A stretch of DNA of 64,000 bases from Paenalicyclobacillus macrosporangiidus. GTDB taxonomy: Bacteria; Bacillota; Bacilli; Alicyclobacillales; Alicyclobacillaceae. Positions 18,889 through 27,124 of the stretch are shown piece by piece. Where the stretch lies: positions 124,001 to 188,000 of the forward strand of contig NZ_FPBV01000001.1 of the NCBI RefSeq assembly GCF_900116805.1. The letters run 5' to 3'. The notes under the pieces were generated by a model. The model saw only the letters and a list, made by a program, of their open reading frames with translations. It did not search any database and was not told where the DNA came from. How positions within the stretch are numbered: position 1 is the first letter of the stretch; each line of letters starts with the position of its first letter. The translations under genes were made by a program, and so were the position numbers.

Positions 18889-19543
18889 GGTGGCCAAGGG
18901 CGAAGTCGTCGCCATCATCGGTCCTTCCGGGTCCGGCAAATCCACGCTGTTGCGCTGCATCAACCTGTTGGAGCGGCCCACAGCGGGGCAGGTGTTCGTC
19001 GGCGGGGTCGAGCTGACCCACCCGAAGGCCAACGTGATGAAAGTGCGCCAGAACATCGGGATGGTGTTCCAGCATTTTCACCTGTTTCCGCATCTGCGCA
19101 TGATCGACAACCTGACGTACGCGCCGGTGACGGTCAAGGGGTTGTCGAAGGAAGAGGCCCGCGCGAAGGCGATGGACCTGTTGCGGCGCGTCGGCCTGGA
19201 GGACAAGGCGGAGGTCTACCCCGCCACGCTCTCGGGCGGCCAGAAGCAGCGGGTTGCCATCGCCCGCGCGCTGGCGATGGAGCCCGAGGTGATGTTGTTC
19301 GACGAGCCGACCTCGGCGCTCGATCCGGAGATGGTCAAGGAGGTCCTCGAGGTCATCCGCTCGTTCGCCCACACGGGCATCACGATGGCCATCGTCACCC
19401 ACGAGATGGGTTTCGCTCGGGAAGTGGCGGACCGGATCTGCTTCCTCGACGACGGCCAGTTGATTGAGCAGGCGCCGCCGGCGGAGTTTTTCAGCCGGCC
19501 GCAGAGCGAGCGCGCCAAGGCGTTCCTGGAGAAATTGTTGTGA
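18821..19543 (+). CDS. Polar amino acid ABC transporter ATP-binding protein
   Basis: A 240-residue GlnQ/ArtM-type ATPase: Walker A GPSGSGKS (34-41), Q-loop QHFHLFPH, signature LSGGQKQR, Walker B VMLFDEP and the H-loop VTHEMGFA. The GTG at 18821 has GGAGAGGAGG 10 bases upstream, inside the permease gene. Substrate (Gln, Glu, Arg, Cys or other) cannot be decided without the binding protein. Confidence 0.94.
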   Translation: MIAVKNVSKSFGALKVLRNVSLEVAKGEVVAIIGPSGSGKSTLLRCINLLERPTAGQVFVGGVELTHPKANVMKVRQNIGMVFQHFHLFPHLRMIDNLTYAPVTVKGLSKEEARAKAMDLLRRVGLEDKAEVYPATLSGGQKQRVAIARALAMEPEVMLFDEPTSALDPEMVKEVLEVIRSFAHTGITMAIVTHEMGFAREVADRICFLDDGQLIEQAPPAEFFSRPQSERAKAFLEKLL

Positions 19544-19606
19544 GGCGGGTGCCGCCTGCGCGGAGCGCTCGCGTTAGCGCACGACCGGAGCGCAGGCTGT
19601 CCTCAC
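19540..19606 (+). terminator. Large GC hairpin after the ABC genes
   Basis: GTGAGG (19540-19545) can pair with CCTCAC (19601-19606) and, inside, GCCTGCGC (19554-19561) with GCGCAGGC (19590-19597). There is no T-tract. It overlaps the ATPase stop codon, consistent with an operon end. Confidence 0.4.
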
Positions 19607-19657
19607 CGCCGTCACAGTTCTGTAACATTCGCAGCGCTTTCATCAGGATCGTGCGGA

Positions 19658-19687
19658 TTGACGGAATTCACAGACGTGGGGTACCCT
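19658..19687 (+). promoter_or_regulatory. Promoter candidate for the serA riboswitch transcript
   Basis: TTGACG (19658-19663), an 18-bp spacer, then TACCCT (19682-19687). The -35 is good and the -10 weak; transcription would start just before the riboswitch P1 stem. Confidence 0.4.
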
Positions 19688-19705
19688 GTACAAAAATCCA
19701 TATCG

Positions 19706-19815
19706 GATTCGCATGACTGGCGGGATTGCGAGGGGAACCTCGGGGGAGTGCGAATCTTCACGGGCCATGGGGGGCGGCCGTCTTCGCCCCGGGCCCGTCA
19801 GCCGGCCGCCTGGGC
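19706..19815 (+). promoter_or_regulatory. ZTP (pfl) riboswitch aptamer upstream of serA
   Basis: The conserved pieces of the pfl/ZTP class are present in order. P1 is a perfect 8-bp pair GATTCGCA (19706-19713) / TGCGAATC (19749-19756). Inside it are the core TGACTGGCG (19714-19722), the P2 hairpin CGAGG-GGAA-CCTCG (19729-19742) and the GGGGGAG core. A linker hairpin (ACGGGCC 19760-19766 with GGCCCGT 19792-19798) leads to the 3' domain CCGGCCGCCTGGGC (19802-19815). Its CGCC can form the family pseudoknot with GGCG of the 5' core. The class senses ZTP/ZMP, the signal of 10-formyl-tetrahydrofolate shortage, and normally turns genes on. Confidence 0.88.
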
Positions 19816-19854
19816 GCTCTGACTTGCGAAAGAGGAGTGTTCGGGCGGCTTTTT
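19805..19854 (+). terminator. Riboswitch-controlled intrinsic terminator of serA
   Basis: GCCGCCTGGGCGCTCT (19805-19820) can pair over about 16 bp, with G-U wobbles, with the strand ending GGGCGGC at 19849; TTTTT follows at 19850-19854. The left arm is the 3' pseudoknot strand of the ZTP aptamer, so ligand binding and termination exclude each other: ligand bound favours read-through into serA. Confidence 0.85.
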
Positions 19855-19884
19855 GCATCCATCACCACGACGGGGGGACACGCG

Positions 19885-21468
19885 ATGAAGGTGTTGGTCG
19901 CCGACGACATCTCGAGGCAGGGCCTGGAGAAACTGCGGATTGTGCCGGACATCGAGATTGAGGTGAGGACCGGTTTGTCCGAGGCCGAGCTTGCGCAAGC
20001 GGTCCGCGCTGCGGACGCGCTGTTGGTGCGCTCCCAGTCCAAAGTGACGGAACGGGTACTGGAGTCGGCCGGCCGGCTGAAGGTCATCGGCCGGGCGGGT
20101 GTCGGCGTCGACAACATCGACGTGGCGGCGGCGACGCGGCGCGGCATCGTCGTGGTCAACGCACCGGATGGCAATACCATCTCGGCGTGCGAGCACACGT
20201 TTGCCATGATGATTGGCCTGGCGCGCCATATTCCGAGGGCGCACGCATCGGTCAAGGCGGGCGTGTGGGACCGCAAATCATTCGTCGGGGTCGAGCTGAT
20301 GGGCAAGACGCTCGCGGTCATCGGGATGGGCCGCATCGGCACCGAGGTCGCCAAGCGGGCCAAGGCGTTCGGCATGAAGGTCGTGGGGTACGATCCGTTT
20401 CTGACCGACGACCGGGCAAAGGAGCTCGGCATCGTCAAGGCGGCGCTGGAGGACGCGGTGGCGGCGGCCGATTTCATCACCGTGCACACCCCGCTGACGA
20501 AGGAGACGCGCCACTTGATTGACGCGGCGATGTTCGCCCGCATGAAGGATGGCGTGCGCATCGTCAACTGCGCGCGCGGGGGCATCATCGACGAACAGGC
20601 GCTGTGCGACGCGCTGGCCGCGGGGAAGGTGGCGGGCGCGGCGTTGGACGTGTACGAGCAGGAGCCGTTGCCGGCGGATCACCCGCTGCGCCGTTTCGAC
20701 AACGTGATCTTCACGCCGCACCTGGGGGCCTCGACGGAGGAGGCGCAGTTGAACGTCGCCATCGTCGTCGCCGAGGAGGTCGCCAACGTGCTGTTGGGCC
20801 GGCCTTTCCGCAATGCGGTCAACCTGCCCTCGCTGGACAAGGAGCTCTCGGACTATCTCGCGCCATACCTGGTGTTGGGTGAGAAGCTGGGCGCCCTGTT
20901 GGGGCAGCTCTCGCCGCAGTCCATGGCGGACATCGAGATCGCCTACGGCGGCGAACTCGCCCTCCAGGATGTGTCTTTTCTGTCGCGCACGGTGCTCAAA
21001 GGATTGCTCAGCCAGCGGTTCGCGGACGAGGTCAACTACGTCAACGCCCCGACGCTGGCCCAGGAGGCGGGCATCAATGTGCGCGAGGTGAAGCAGCCGA
21101 AGAGCACCGTGTTCACGAGCCTGCTGTCCGTCTCCGCCGTCACGCCCCAGGGGCGGCGGCGCGTCGCCGGGACGCTGTACAACGGGGCGGGGGCGCGCAT
21201 CGTGCAGATTGACGACTACCGCATCGACATGCTGCCCGAAGGGCGGATGATCTACACCGAGCACGTGGATCGCCCGGGCATGATTGGCCGCATCGGCATG
21301 ATCCTGGGCGAGGCGGACATCAACATCGGCTCCATGCAGGTCGGCCGGCGGGACACCGGCGGCCAGGCGGTGATGCTGCTCTCCGTCGACAAGCCGGTGC
21401 CGTCCGAGGTGTTGGACGCCATCGGTCAGATTGCGGGCATTCATACCATCCGCAGCATCGAGCTGTGA
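19885..21468 (+). CDS. serA: D-3-phosphoglycerate dehydrogenase SerA (ACT-domain form)
   Basis: A 527-residue enzyme for the first step of serine synthesis (3-phosphoglycerate to 3-phosphohydroxypyruvate, NAD). It has the NAD-binding GMGRIGTEVAKRA, the catalytic NCARGGIIDE arginine region and the FTPHLGAST histidine, an intervening ASB-type domain and a C-terminal ACT domain (TEHVDRPGMIGRIG) that may bind serine. ATG 19885 is preceded by a GGGGGG run. It lies behind the ZTP riboswitch and terminator and is followed by serC, so serine supply appears tied to one-carbon status. Confidence 0.96.
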   Translation: MKVLVADDISRQGLEKLRIVPDIEIEVRTGLSEAELAQAVRAADALLVRSQSKVTERVLESAGRLKVIGRAGVGVDNIDVAAATRRGIVVVNAPDGNTISACEHTFAMMIGLARHIPRAHASVKAGVWDRKSFVGVELMGKTLAVIGMGRIGTEVAKRAKAFGMKVVGYDPFLTDDRAKELGIVKAALEDAVAAADFITVHTPLTKETRHLIDAAMFARMKDGVRIVNCARGGIIDEQALCDALAAGKVAGAALDVYEQEPLPADHPLRRFDNVIFTPHLGASTEEAQLNVAIVVAEEVANVLLGRPFRNAVNLPSLDKELSDYLAPYLVLGEKLGALLGQLSPQSMADIEIAYGGELALQDVSFLSRTVLKGLLSQRFADEVNYVNAPTLAQEAGINVREVKQPKSTVFTSLLSVSAVTPQGRRRVAGTLYNGAGARIVQIDDYRIDMLPEGRMIYTEHVDRPGMIGRIGMILGEADINIGSMQVGRRDTGGQAVMLLSVDKPVPSEVLDAIGQIAGIHTIRSIEL

Positions 21469-21488
21469 CGGCTGGGGGAGGAATGGAG

Positions 21489-22607
21489 ATGGCTTGGGAA
21501 GACAGGCGCGGGGTGTACAATTTCAATCCGGGGCCGGCGGCGCTGCCGGAAGAGGTGTTGCGCCGGGCGCAGGAGGAGCTGCCGAGTTACGGCGGGGGCG
21601 GCCTGTCGGTCCTGGAGATGAGCCACCGCAGCAAGGCGTACGACGAGATCCAAGCCCGGGCGGAGCTGGGGCTGCGGCGGCTGCTCGGGATCCCGGACAG
21701 CCACAGGGTGCTGTTCCTGCAGGGAGGCGCGAGCCTGCAGTTCGCGATGGTGCCGCTCAACTTCATCCCCGAGGGCGGTGCGGCCGGGTACGTCGTGACC
21801 GGCAGTTGGGCCGAAAAGGCGTATCAGGAGGCGGACAAGGTCGGCTGCCGGGCGGTCGTCGCCGCGAGCACCAAGGAGGAGGGATACCGCCGGATCCCGT
21901 CGTGGACCGAGGTGCAGGCGGACGCCGCCTGGGCTTACGTGCACATCACCACCAACAACACCATCGTCGGATCCCAGTGGCAGGATTTGCGCCACTCGTT
22001 GTCGATCCCGCTGGTCGCCGACATGTCGAGCGACATCTGCTCCCGCCCGGTGCGGGTCGAGGACTTTCACCTGATCTACGCCGGGGCTCAGAAGAACATC
22101 GGGCCGGCCGGGGTGACGGTCGTGATTGTCCGCGAGGACTGGCTGGCGCAGGCGGAGGAGATCGCCAAAGCGCGCAAACTGCCGACGATGCTGCGGTACG
22201 CGGTGCATGCCAAGAACGATTCGCGCTACAACACCCCGCCGGTGTTCGCCGTGTATCTGGTGGCGCTGGTGGCGGAGTGGACCCTGGAGCAGGGCGGGCT
22301 GACGGCGATGGAGGCGCGCAACCGGGAGAAGGCGGCGCTGGTGTACGGGGCCATCGACGAGAGCGACGGGTTCTACCAGGGCGTGATTGATCCCCCGAGC
22401 CGCTCGTGGATGAACGCCACCTTCCGCATCGCCGACGCGGAGGTGAAGAAGCGGTTCCTGGAGGAGGCGAAGGAACAGGGCTTCATCGGCCTGAACGGTC
22501 ACCGGTCGGTGGGCGGTATCCGTGTGTCGATGTACAACGCCGTCCCAGTGGAGGCGTGCGCGAAGCTGCGCACATTCATGGACGACTTCCGCCGCCGGTA
22601 TCGCTGA
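21489..22607 (+). CDS. serC: Phosphoserine aminotransferase SerC
   Basis: A 372-residue PLP enzyme for step two of serine synthesis (3-phosphohydroxypyruvate plus Glu to phosphoserine). NFNPGPAALPEEVL opens the protein; the PLP lysine is Lys202 in AGAQKNIGPAG, and HRSVGGIRVSMYNAV is the C-terminal substrate-binding stretch. ATG 21489 is preferred: GGAGG is 7 bases upstream, whereas ATG 21483 is too close to it. Only 20 bases separate it from serA; same operon. Confidence 0.96.
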   Translation: MAWEDRRGVYNFNPGPAALPEEVLRRAQEELPSYGGGGLSVLEMSHRSKAYDEIQARAELGLRRLLGIPDSHRVLFLQGGASLQFAMVPLNFIPEGGAAGYVVTGSWAEKAYQEADKVGCRAVVAASTKEEGYRRIPSWTEVQADAAWAYVHITTNNTIVGSQWQDLRHSLSIPLVADMSSDICSRPVRVEDFHLIYAGAQKNIGPAGVTVVIVREDWLAQAEEIAKARKLPTMLRYAVHAKNDSRYNTPPVFAVYLVALVAEWTLEQGGLTAMEARNREKAALVYGAIDESDGFYQGVIDPPSRSWMNATFRIADAEVKKRFLEEAKEQGFIGLNGHRSVGGIRVSMYNAVPVEACAKLRTFMDDFRRRYR

Positions 22608-22744
22608 GCAAGCGTACGGCTCAGGGGGCTCAGGCCCGGGACCTTGTGTACGCGGCGGACGCGGGCCGGGGTCGGTCGAAGCGGATCGCATCCGCCACGG
22701 CGCGGCGCATGCCCGGTCCGCGTGAAAAAGGGAGGTACCCCCGT

Positions 22745-23899
22745 TTGTACAAAACCATCCTGTTTGACGTCGACGGCGTCATGCTGTCAGAGGAACACTA
22801 CTTCAACGCATCCGCGCTGACGGTGTGGGAGCTGCTCTGTTCTCCCCGCTTCCTCGGTCTGCCCGCCGGTGCGCTGCCCGCGCCGGTGCCCGATCCGGCA
22901 TCCGAAGTGGTGCGCCAGGTGCGCCAGGCCGTGTTCGCCGGGGACGAGGTGCTCGACTTCATGAAGCGCATGGGCGTCAATTCCAACTGGGACATGGTGT
23001 TCTTTCAGTTCTCGTGCCAGTTGCTCGACGTGCTCGAGCGGGCCGCGGCGAGCGGCCGTCCGGTGAAGGCGTGGCTGCCGGATCACTGGGACGAAGCGGC
23101 CGTACGGGCCTTGGGTGAGCGATTGTCTGAGCTGCCCGCGGCGTGGCGAGCGCTGGACTACACCTCCTTCCTGCGGCGATTCGCGCGCTGCCAGGGAAGT
23201 GCCGACCTATTCGCAGCCATCGGGGGCGCCTTCGCGCGTCTGAAGGGGCAGGACGTCTGGCCGCAGGCGGAGATGCGGTCCCTGTGGCAGGTGGCTCGGC
23301 ACACCTTCCAGGAGTGGTACCTGGGCGACGAGTACAACGACGGGGCGCCGACGGGCAAACGGGGATTCGTCACCCAGGAGGTGCCGTTGGCGGACCCGGA
23401 CGCGATGCGCCGGCTGTTCACGCGCCTGCGCGACGCGGGGGTGCGCCTCGGCATTGCGACCGGCCGCCCACACATCGAGACGCATGTACCGCTGACGCAG
23501 CTCGGTCTGTTGCCCCTGTTCGATCCCGCCGGTGTCACGACAGCCACCGATGTGGTGGCGGCGGAGGAGCGGTACCCGGGCGCGCGGCCTTTGTCCAAGC
23601 CGAACCCGTTCTCCTATCTGCGCAGCTATCTGGGCACGGCGGACTCCGGTCTGGTCATCGGGTGTCCGCTACCGCTGCCGGAGCCGGCCGCGAAGTCGGT
23701 CCTGGTGGTCGGCGATTCGGTGGCGGACTGGATGGCTGCCCGCACGGCGGGGTTCGATTTCGCGGCCGTCCTGACGGGGCTGACCGGGCAGGCGGCGCGA
23801 AAGAAATTCGAAGAACTCGGCTGCGAGTACATTCTCGACGACATCCTGGGCTTGGAGCGAGCGTTGTTGGATTCTGCGCATACGGATGCCGTGCACTGA
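22745..23899 (+). CDS. HAD-superfamily hydrolase
   Basis: A 384-residue haloacid dehalogenase-type phosphatase. Motif I is FDVDGVM (D8 nucleophile, D10), there is a large helical cap insert (about residues 25-210), motif II lies near IATGRPH, motif III in KPNPFSY and motif IV in VVGDSVADWMAA (D324). The TTG at 22745 is chosen because AAAGGGAGGT lies 9 bases upstream. It follows serC by 137 bases; a role as phosphoserine phosphatase cannot be claimed, since it is longer and differs from SerB, but the position makes it testable. Confidence 0.85.
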   Translation: MYKTILFDVDGVMLSEEHYFNASALTVWELLCSPRFLGLPAGALPAPVPDPASEVVRQVRQAVFAGDEVLDFMKRMGVNSNWDMVFFQFSCQLLDVLERAAASGRPVKAWLPDHWDEAAVRALGERLSELPAAWRALDYTSFLRRFARCQGSADLFAAIGGAFARLKGQDVWPQAEMRSLWQVARHTFQEWYLGDEYNDGAPTGKRGFVTQEVPLADPDAMRRLFTRLRDAGVRLGIATGRPHIETHVPLTQLGLLPLFDPAGVTTATDVVAAEERYPGARPLSKPNPFSYLRSYLGTADSGLVIGCPLPLPEPAAKSVLVVGDSVADWMAARTAGFDFAAVLTGLTGQAARKKFEELGCEYILDDILGLERALLDSAHTDAVH

Positions 23900-23979
23900 C
23901 CACGCTACCCTCAGGAACGATCCGCCGTGCGCCGGGGACACATCCGGCGGAACGGAGCGGATGGCCGGGAGGGGTCGTC

Positions 23980-24561
23980 ATGCGCAGGCTTTCCATGACC
24001 GTGACCGGCGCCCTGTGCGCCGCTTTGTTGTGTCTGACGTGCGGCTGCCAGACGCACAGCCCGAGCGCGATGCGGGCATGGAACTCCGTGGGAGCCACCG
24101 GTACCCGGGCGGGCGGGGCGAACATCCTCGCGACGTCACAGTGGATGCAATCGGATCCGGCTCACCGGACGGTGGACCTGACGCTGGTGGCGGGGCGAAA
24201 CCGGGAGAACAACTTCAACGGCTATCCCAACGGGACGATGACCGTCGCTATCCCACCGGGCTGGACGGTGCGCGTGCACTACCGCAACGAGAGCAAGACC
24301 GCGCCGCACAGTGCCGTCGTGGTGCCGTTCGCGGAGCGGACGGGGGGCTGGAAGCCGGCGTTTCCGGGAGCGCACACGCCGAGCTTCGCCGTCGGCACTC
24401 CGCCGGGCGGCGCCGCGGACTTTCGCTTCATCGCCAATCGCCCCGGCCGGTACGCCGTGGTGTGCGGGGTGGCCGGGCACCGGGACAAGGGCATGTGGGC
24501 GGCGCTGACGGTCGCCAACGACGTGGTGACGCCGCGCATCTACGTGTCGTTCGAGGGATAG
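23980..24561 (+). CDS. Sulfocyanin-like blue copper protein, exported
   Basis: A 193-residue protein with a signal peptide (basic MRR, hydrophobic core to about residue 20) ending in a cysteine pair (LTCGC); the lipobox is not canonical, but lipid attachment at C23 is plausible. The body is a cupredoxin matching sulfocyanin: NNFNGYPNGTMTVAIPPGW, then copper ligands H110 (APHS), C162, H167 and M172 (CGVAGHRDKGMW). Sulfocyanins carry electrons in respiratory chains of acidophiles and some Bacillales. GGGAGGGG precedes ATG 23980. It probably works outside the membrane, perhaps feeding an oxidase. Confidence 0.8.
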   Translation: MRRLSMTVTGALCAALLCLTCGCQTHSPSAMRAWNSVGATGTRAGGANILATSQWMQSDPAHRTVDLTLVAGRNRENNFNGYPNGTMTVAIPPGWTVRVHYRNESKTAPHSAVVVPFAERTGGWKPAFPGAHTPSFAVGTPPGGAADFRFIANRPGRYAVVCGVAGHRDKGMWAALTVANDVVTPRIYVSFEG

Positions 24562-24573
24562 GAGGGACGGCCA

Positions 24574-24819
24574 ATGGACCCAACGGAGCCGATGGGACGT
24601 ACGGACGGAAGGGATGCCGTCACGGAGGATAGGCCGCTGTCGCCAGGTGATCGCGAGCCATTACGCGCCCGTCCTCCTTTGGACCTGCCGGCCGAGCGGC
24701 GGGTGTCGGTGACGCTCGAGGAGCTGCAGGCGCTCGATGAAGTGGCGCCGTGGGAAGAGTACCTGTTCACGCCGACGGGTGAGCGGATTCCGAAGGAGGT
24801 CACGGACGAGGACGTATGA
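24574..24819 (+). CDS. Small acidic hypothetical protein, 81 residues
   Basis: I do not recognise it. It is rich in Asp, Glu, Pro and Arg, has no membrane segment, and its N-terminal half looks disordered; the C-terminal part (SVTLEELQALDEVAPWEEYLF) may fold into a helix. AGGAGGGA is close upstream of ATG 24574, and only 12 bases separate it from the sulfocyanin-like gene, so the two are probably cotranscribed. Confidence 0.65.
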   Translation: MDPTEPMGRTDGRDAVTEDRPLSPGDREPLRARPPLDLPAERRVSVTLEELQALDEVAPWEEYLFTPTGERIPKEVTDEDV

Positions 24820-24831
24820 GTACAGCAACGT

Positions 24832-24867
24832 GAGGGACGTGGCCTGCCGGACGGCGGCACGTCCCTC
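24832..24867. terminator. Bidirectional terminator-like hairpin
   Basis: A perfect 10-bp stem GAGGGACGTG / CACGTCCCTC with a 16-base loop lies between convergent genes. T residues after the right arm are few (TT), so it may serve both directions weakly. Confidence 0.6.
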
Positions 24868-24883
24868 TTGGCGATCTCGGGGG

Positions 24884-25786
24884 TTACCATTTGTACCGCT
24901 CGGCCAGCGACTCCAACTGTTCAAACAGGACACGCTGTTCGTCGGCTGACAACGGACCGAGCGGGGCACGCACATGTCCGCCTGTCAGTCCGCGAAACGC
25001 CAAGGCCTCTTTGAACAGGGACAGTCGGGCACCGGCGCGGAAGATGCGCACCAATTCCGCGATGATCTTCTGCTGTCTCTGCGCCTCCTGCAATTGCCCC
25101 GCCCAATACGCGTGGAACAGGCGCACGTACGGTTCAGGAAAGACGTTGGAGCACCCCGATACGCTGCCTTGGATGCCAAGCGTCAGACCGGGCAGGACGA
25201 GGTGGTCCGGGCCGAGCATGACGGTCAGGTCGTCCCCTGCGGTGAGCAGGATGTCCTGCAGTTCTGTCAGTTGATCGGAGCTGTATTTCAGCCCTCGGAT
25301 GTTCGGTGTCTCATCGAGCAGACGTTTGATCAATTCCGGCGTGACGGCGTTTCTCGCGTTGGACGGGATGTGGTACGTGAAGATAGGGAAGTCTTCCGGC
25401 ACAGCCTGGGACAATGCGACGTAGTGTTGGAACAGTTCCGACGGTCCCAAATGAAAGTAGTACGGGGTGACCGCGGCGACCGCCGAGGCTCCGACAGATG
25501 CCGCGTGGCGCGCCAGTTCTATGGTCTCCTCCGTGCGCACGTGTCCGACGTGCACGATGACCGGGACGCGGTTGTTGGCGGCGCGTACGACAAACTGCGC
25601 GACTTGTTTGCGCTCCTCGACGGACATCAGAATGCCCTCGCCCGTCGTCCCCAACGGGAACAGCCCGTGTACCCCTTTGTCGATCAGGAACTCCAGCAGC
25701 GCTTCAAAAGCGGTGTAATCGACTTTCCCATCCGCCGTGAACGGGGTGATCAGCGCCGTGTACACGCCGCGGTGATTCAGGTCCAT
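24884..25786 (-). CDS. DapA/NanA-family aldolase or dehydratase
   Basis: A 300-residue class I (Schiff base) enzyme of the dihydrodipicolinate synthase superfamily. Landmarks are GTTGE (46-50), Tyr138 in FTYHIPSNA and the Schiff-base Lys167 in GLKYSS. Being last in a LacI-MFS-enzyme cluster with a sugar acid-type transporter, it is more likely a 2-keto-3-deoxy sugar acid aldolase or a 5-keto-4-deoxyglucarate dehydratase than the lysine-pathway DapA (inference). Confidence 0.85.
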   Translation of the reverse strand: MDLNHRGVYTALITPFTADGKVDYTAFEALLEFLIDKGVHGLFPLGTTGEGILMSVEERKQVAQFVVRAANNRVPVIVHVGHVRTEETIELARHAASVGASAVAAVTPYYFHLGPSELFQHYVALSQAVPEDFPIFTYHIPSNARNAVTPELIKRLLDETPNIRGLKYSSDQLTELQDILLTAGDDLTVMLGPDHLVLPGLTLGIQGSVSGCSNVFPEPYVRLFHAYWAGQLQEAQRQQKIIAELVRIFRAGARLSLFKEALAFRGLTGGHVRAPLGPLSADEQRVLFEQLESLAERYKW

Positions 25787-25822
25787 GTCGTATCCTCCTC
25801 GTGTGGTGGGTTGCGGTTTATC

Positions 25823-27109
25823 TCATGCGTGGTCTTCAATCGGACGTCTCAAGAACACACCATAACTGATGGCGGCCACCACGAGCAGACATGCCCCCAC
25901 GACGAACACCAGATTGAAGGAATCCGTCGCTTGGACGATGAGGCCCGTCACAATGGGCGCTAGCGAGGCACCCAGAAATCCGCCGAAGTTCTGGATGGCA
26001 CCGAGAGACGCCACCTGCTCCGACGGCGCGATGTCGGCGGCCAGTGTCCATATCACCCCGGATGGCAGGGCGGCCGCGAAGTAACCGATGGCCAGCAGCA
26101 CGATGCACATGACGATGTCGGATACGAACGGCACCGGAGCGACGGCCAGCGCAGCCAGCACAGCACCGCCCACAATCGGGATCTTCCGGGCCGTGACCGG
26201 TGGATAGCCGCGGCGAATGAATGCGTCGGAGATCACCCCGCCCAATGGCACGCCGACGATGCCGCACAAAAACGGGATGGACGCTACCCAGCCGGTGTGC
26301 AGAATGCGCAGATGCCGGCTCTTCTCCAAATAGCCGGGCAACCACGTGAGGTACACCCAAACCGTGAACACCACGCCGAAGTTGCCGATGATCATGAACC
26401 AGGTGGACGGATGGCGGAAGAGGGAAAGCCAGCTGCGCCGGGTCGAAGGTGCGGGCGCGGACACCGCCGGATCGGACGCCGGCGACGGTTCGGCAGGCAT
26501 GCCGGGGCGGTCGCGGTACACGAGCAGCCAGGCGATCATCACGACAAACCCCACTGCCCCGATGCACATGAACATGCCGCGCCAACCCAACGACAACATC
26601 AAGAGGGTCAGCAGTGGCGGGGCAATGCCGTTGGCGATCTGCGACCCGGTGTTAAACATGGAGGTCGGCAGGCCGCGTTCTTCCTTCGAAAACCAGCGCT
26701 CGGTCACCTTGAGGCCGCAGGTGAAGAAGGGGGACTCCGATATGCCGAGCAGGATGCGCATGGTCAACAGGAACGAAGGCGTCCTGGAGAATCCGCTGAT
26801 GAAGGTGACGAGCGACCAGAGACCGGAAGCCCACGCAAACAACCGGCGTGGACCGAGCCGGTCGACCAGCCAACCGGCGGGCAGGTTGGCCAAGGCGTAC
26901 GGCCACAGAAACGCGGAGAGCAGGACGCCCATCTCTGCCGGGGAAAGATGAAACTCTTTCGAGATCAGCGGATTGGCGATGCTCAGATTGGCGCGATCCA
27001 GATAGTTGACCACCGCGCCGACCAGCAGCAACACGACGAACCACCATCGCAACGTGGACGGCCGTCTGTGCAGGACGAGGTGCTCCTCAGTTGGATGCAA
27101 TGCCCTCAT
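25823..27109 (-). CDS. MFS transporter, ACS (sugar acid/organic anion symporter) type
   Basis: A 428-residue carrier with 12 predicted membrane segments. The early NYLDRANLSIANPLIS and the AGWLVDRLGPRRLF loop are typical of the anion:cation symporter group that imports glucarate, galactonate and related acids. AGGAGG lies about 11 bases before ATG 27109. It sits between its likely regulator and the DapA-family enzyme with short gaps (15 and 36 bases), forming one operon. Confidence 0.88.
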   Translation of the reverse strand: MRALHPTEEHLVLHRRPSTLRWWFVVLLLVGAVVNYLDRANLSIANPLISKEFHLSPAEMGVLLSAFLWPYALANLPAGWLVDRLGPRRLFAWASGLWSLVTFISGFSRTPSFLLTMRILLGISESPFFTCGLKVTERWFSKEERGLPTSMFNTGSQIANGIAPPLLTLLMLSLGWRGMFMCIGAVGFVVMIAWLLVYRDRPGMPAEPSPASDPAVSAPAPSTRRSWLSLFRHPSTWFMIIGNFGVVFTVWVYLTWLPGYLEKSRHLRILHTGWVASIPFLCGIVGVPLGGVISDAFIRRGYPPVTARKIPIVGGAVLAALAVAPVPFVSDIVMCIVLLAIGYFAAALPSGVIWTLAADIAPSEQVASLGAIQNFGGFLGASLAPIVTGLIVQATDSFNLVFVVGACLLVVAAISYGVFLRRPIEDHA

Positions 27110-27124
27110 TTGGCCACCATCCTC

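Noticed and set aside
19690-19884. T-box or SAM riboswitch upstream of serA
   Set aside because: No T-box AGGGTGGAACCGCG-like antiterminator or SAM-I core; the conserved parts fit the ZTP class instead.
24884-25786. Lysine-pathway DapA
   Set aside because: Context with a LacI regulator and an ACS-type transporter points to sugar acid breakdown; no lysine or diaminopimelate genes are near.
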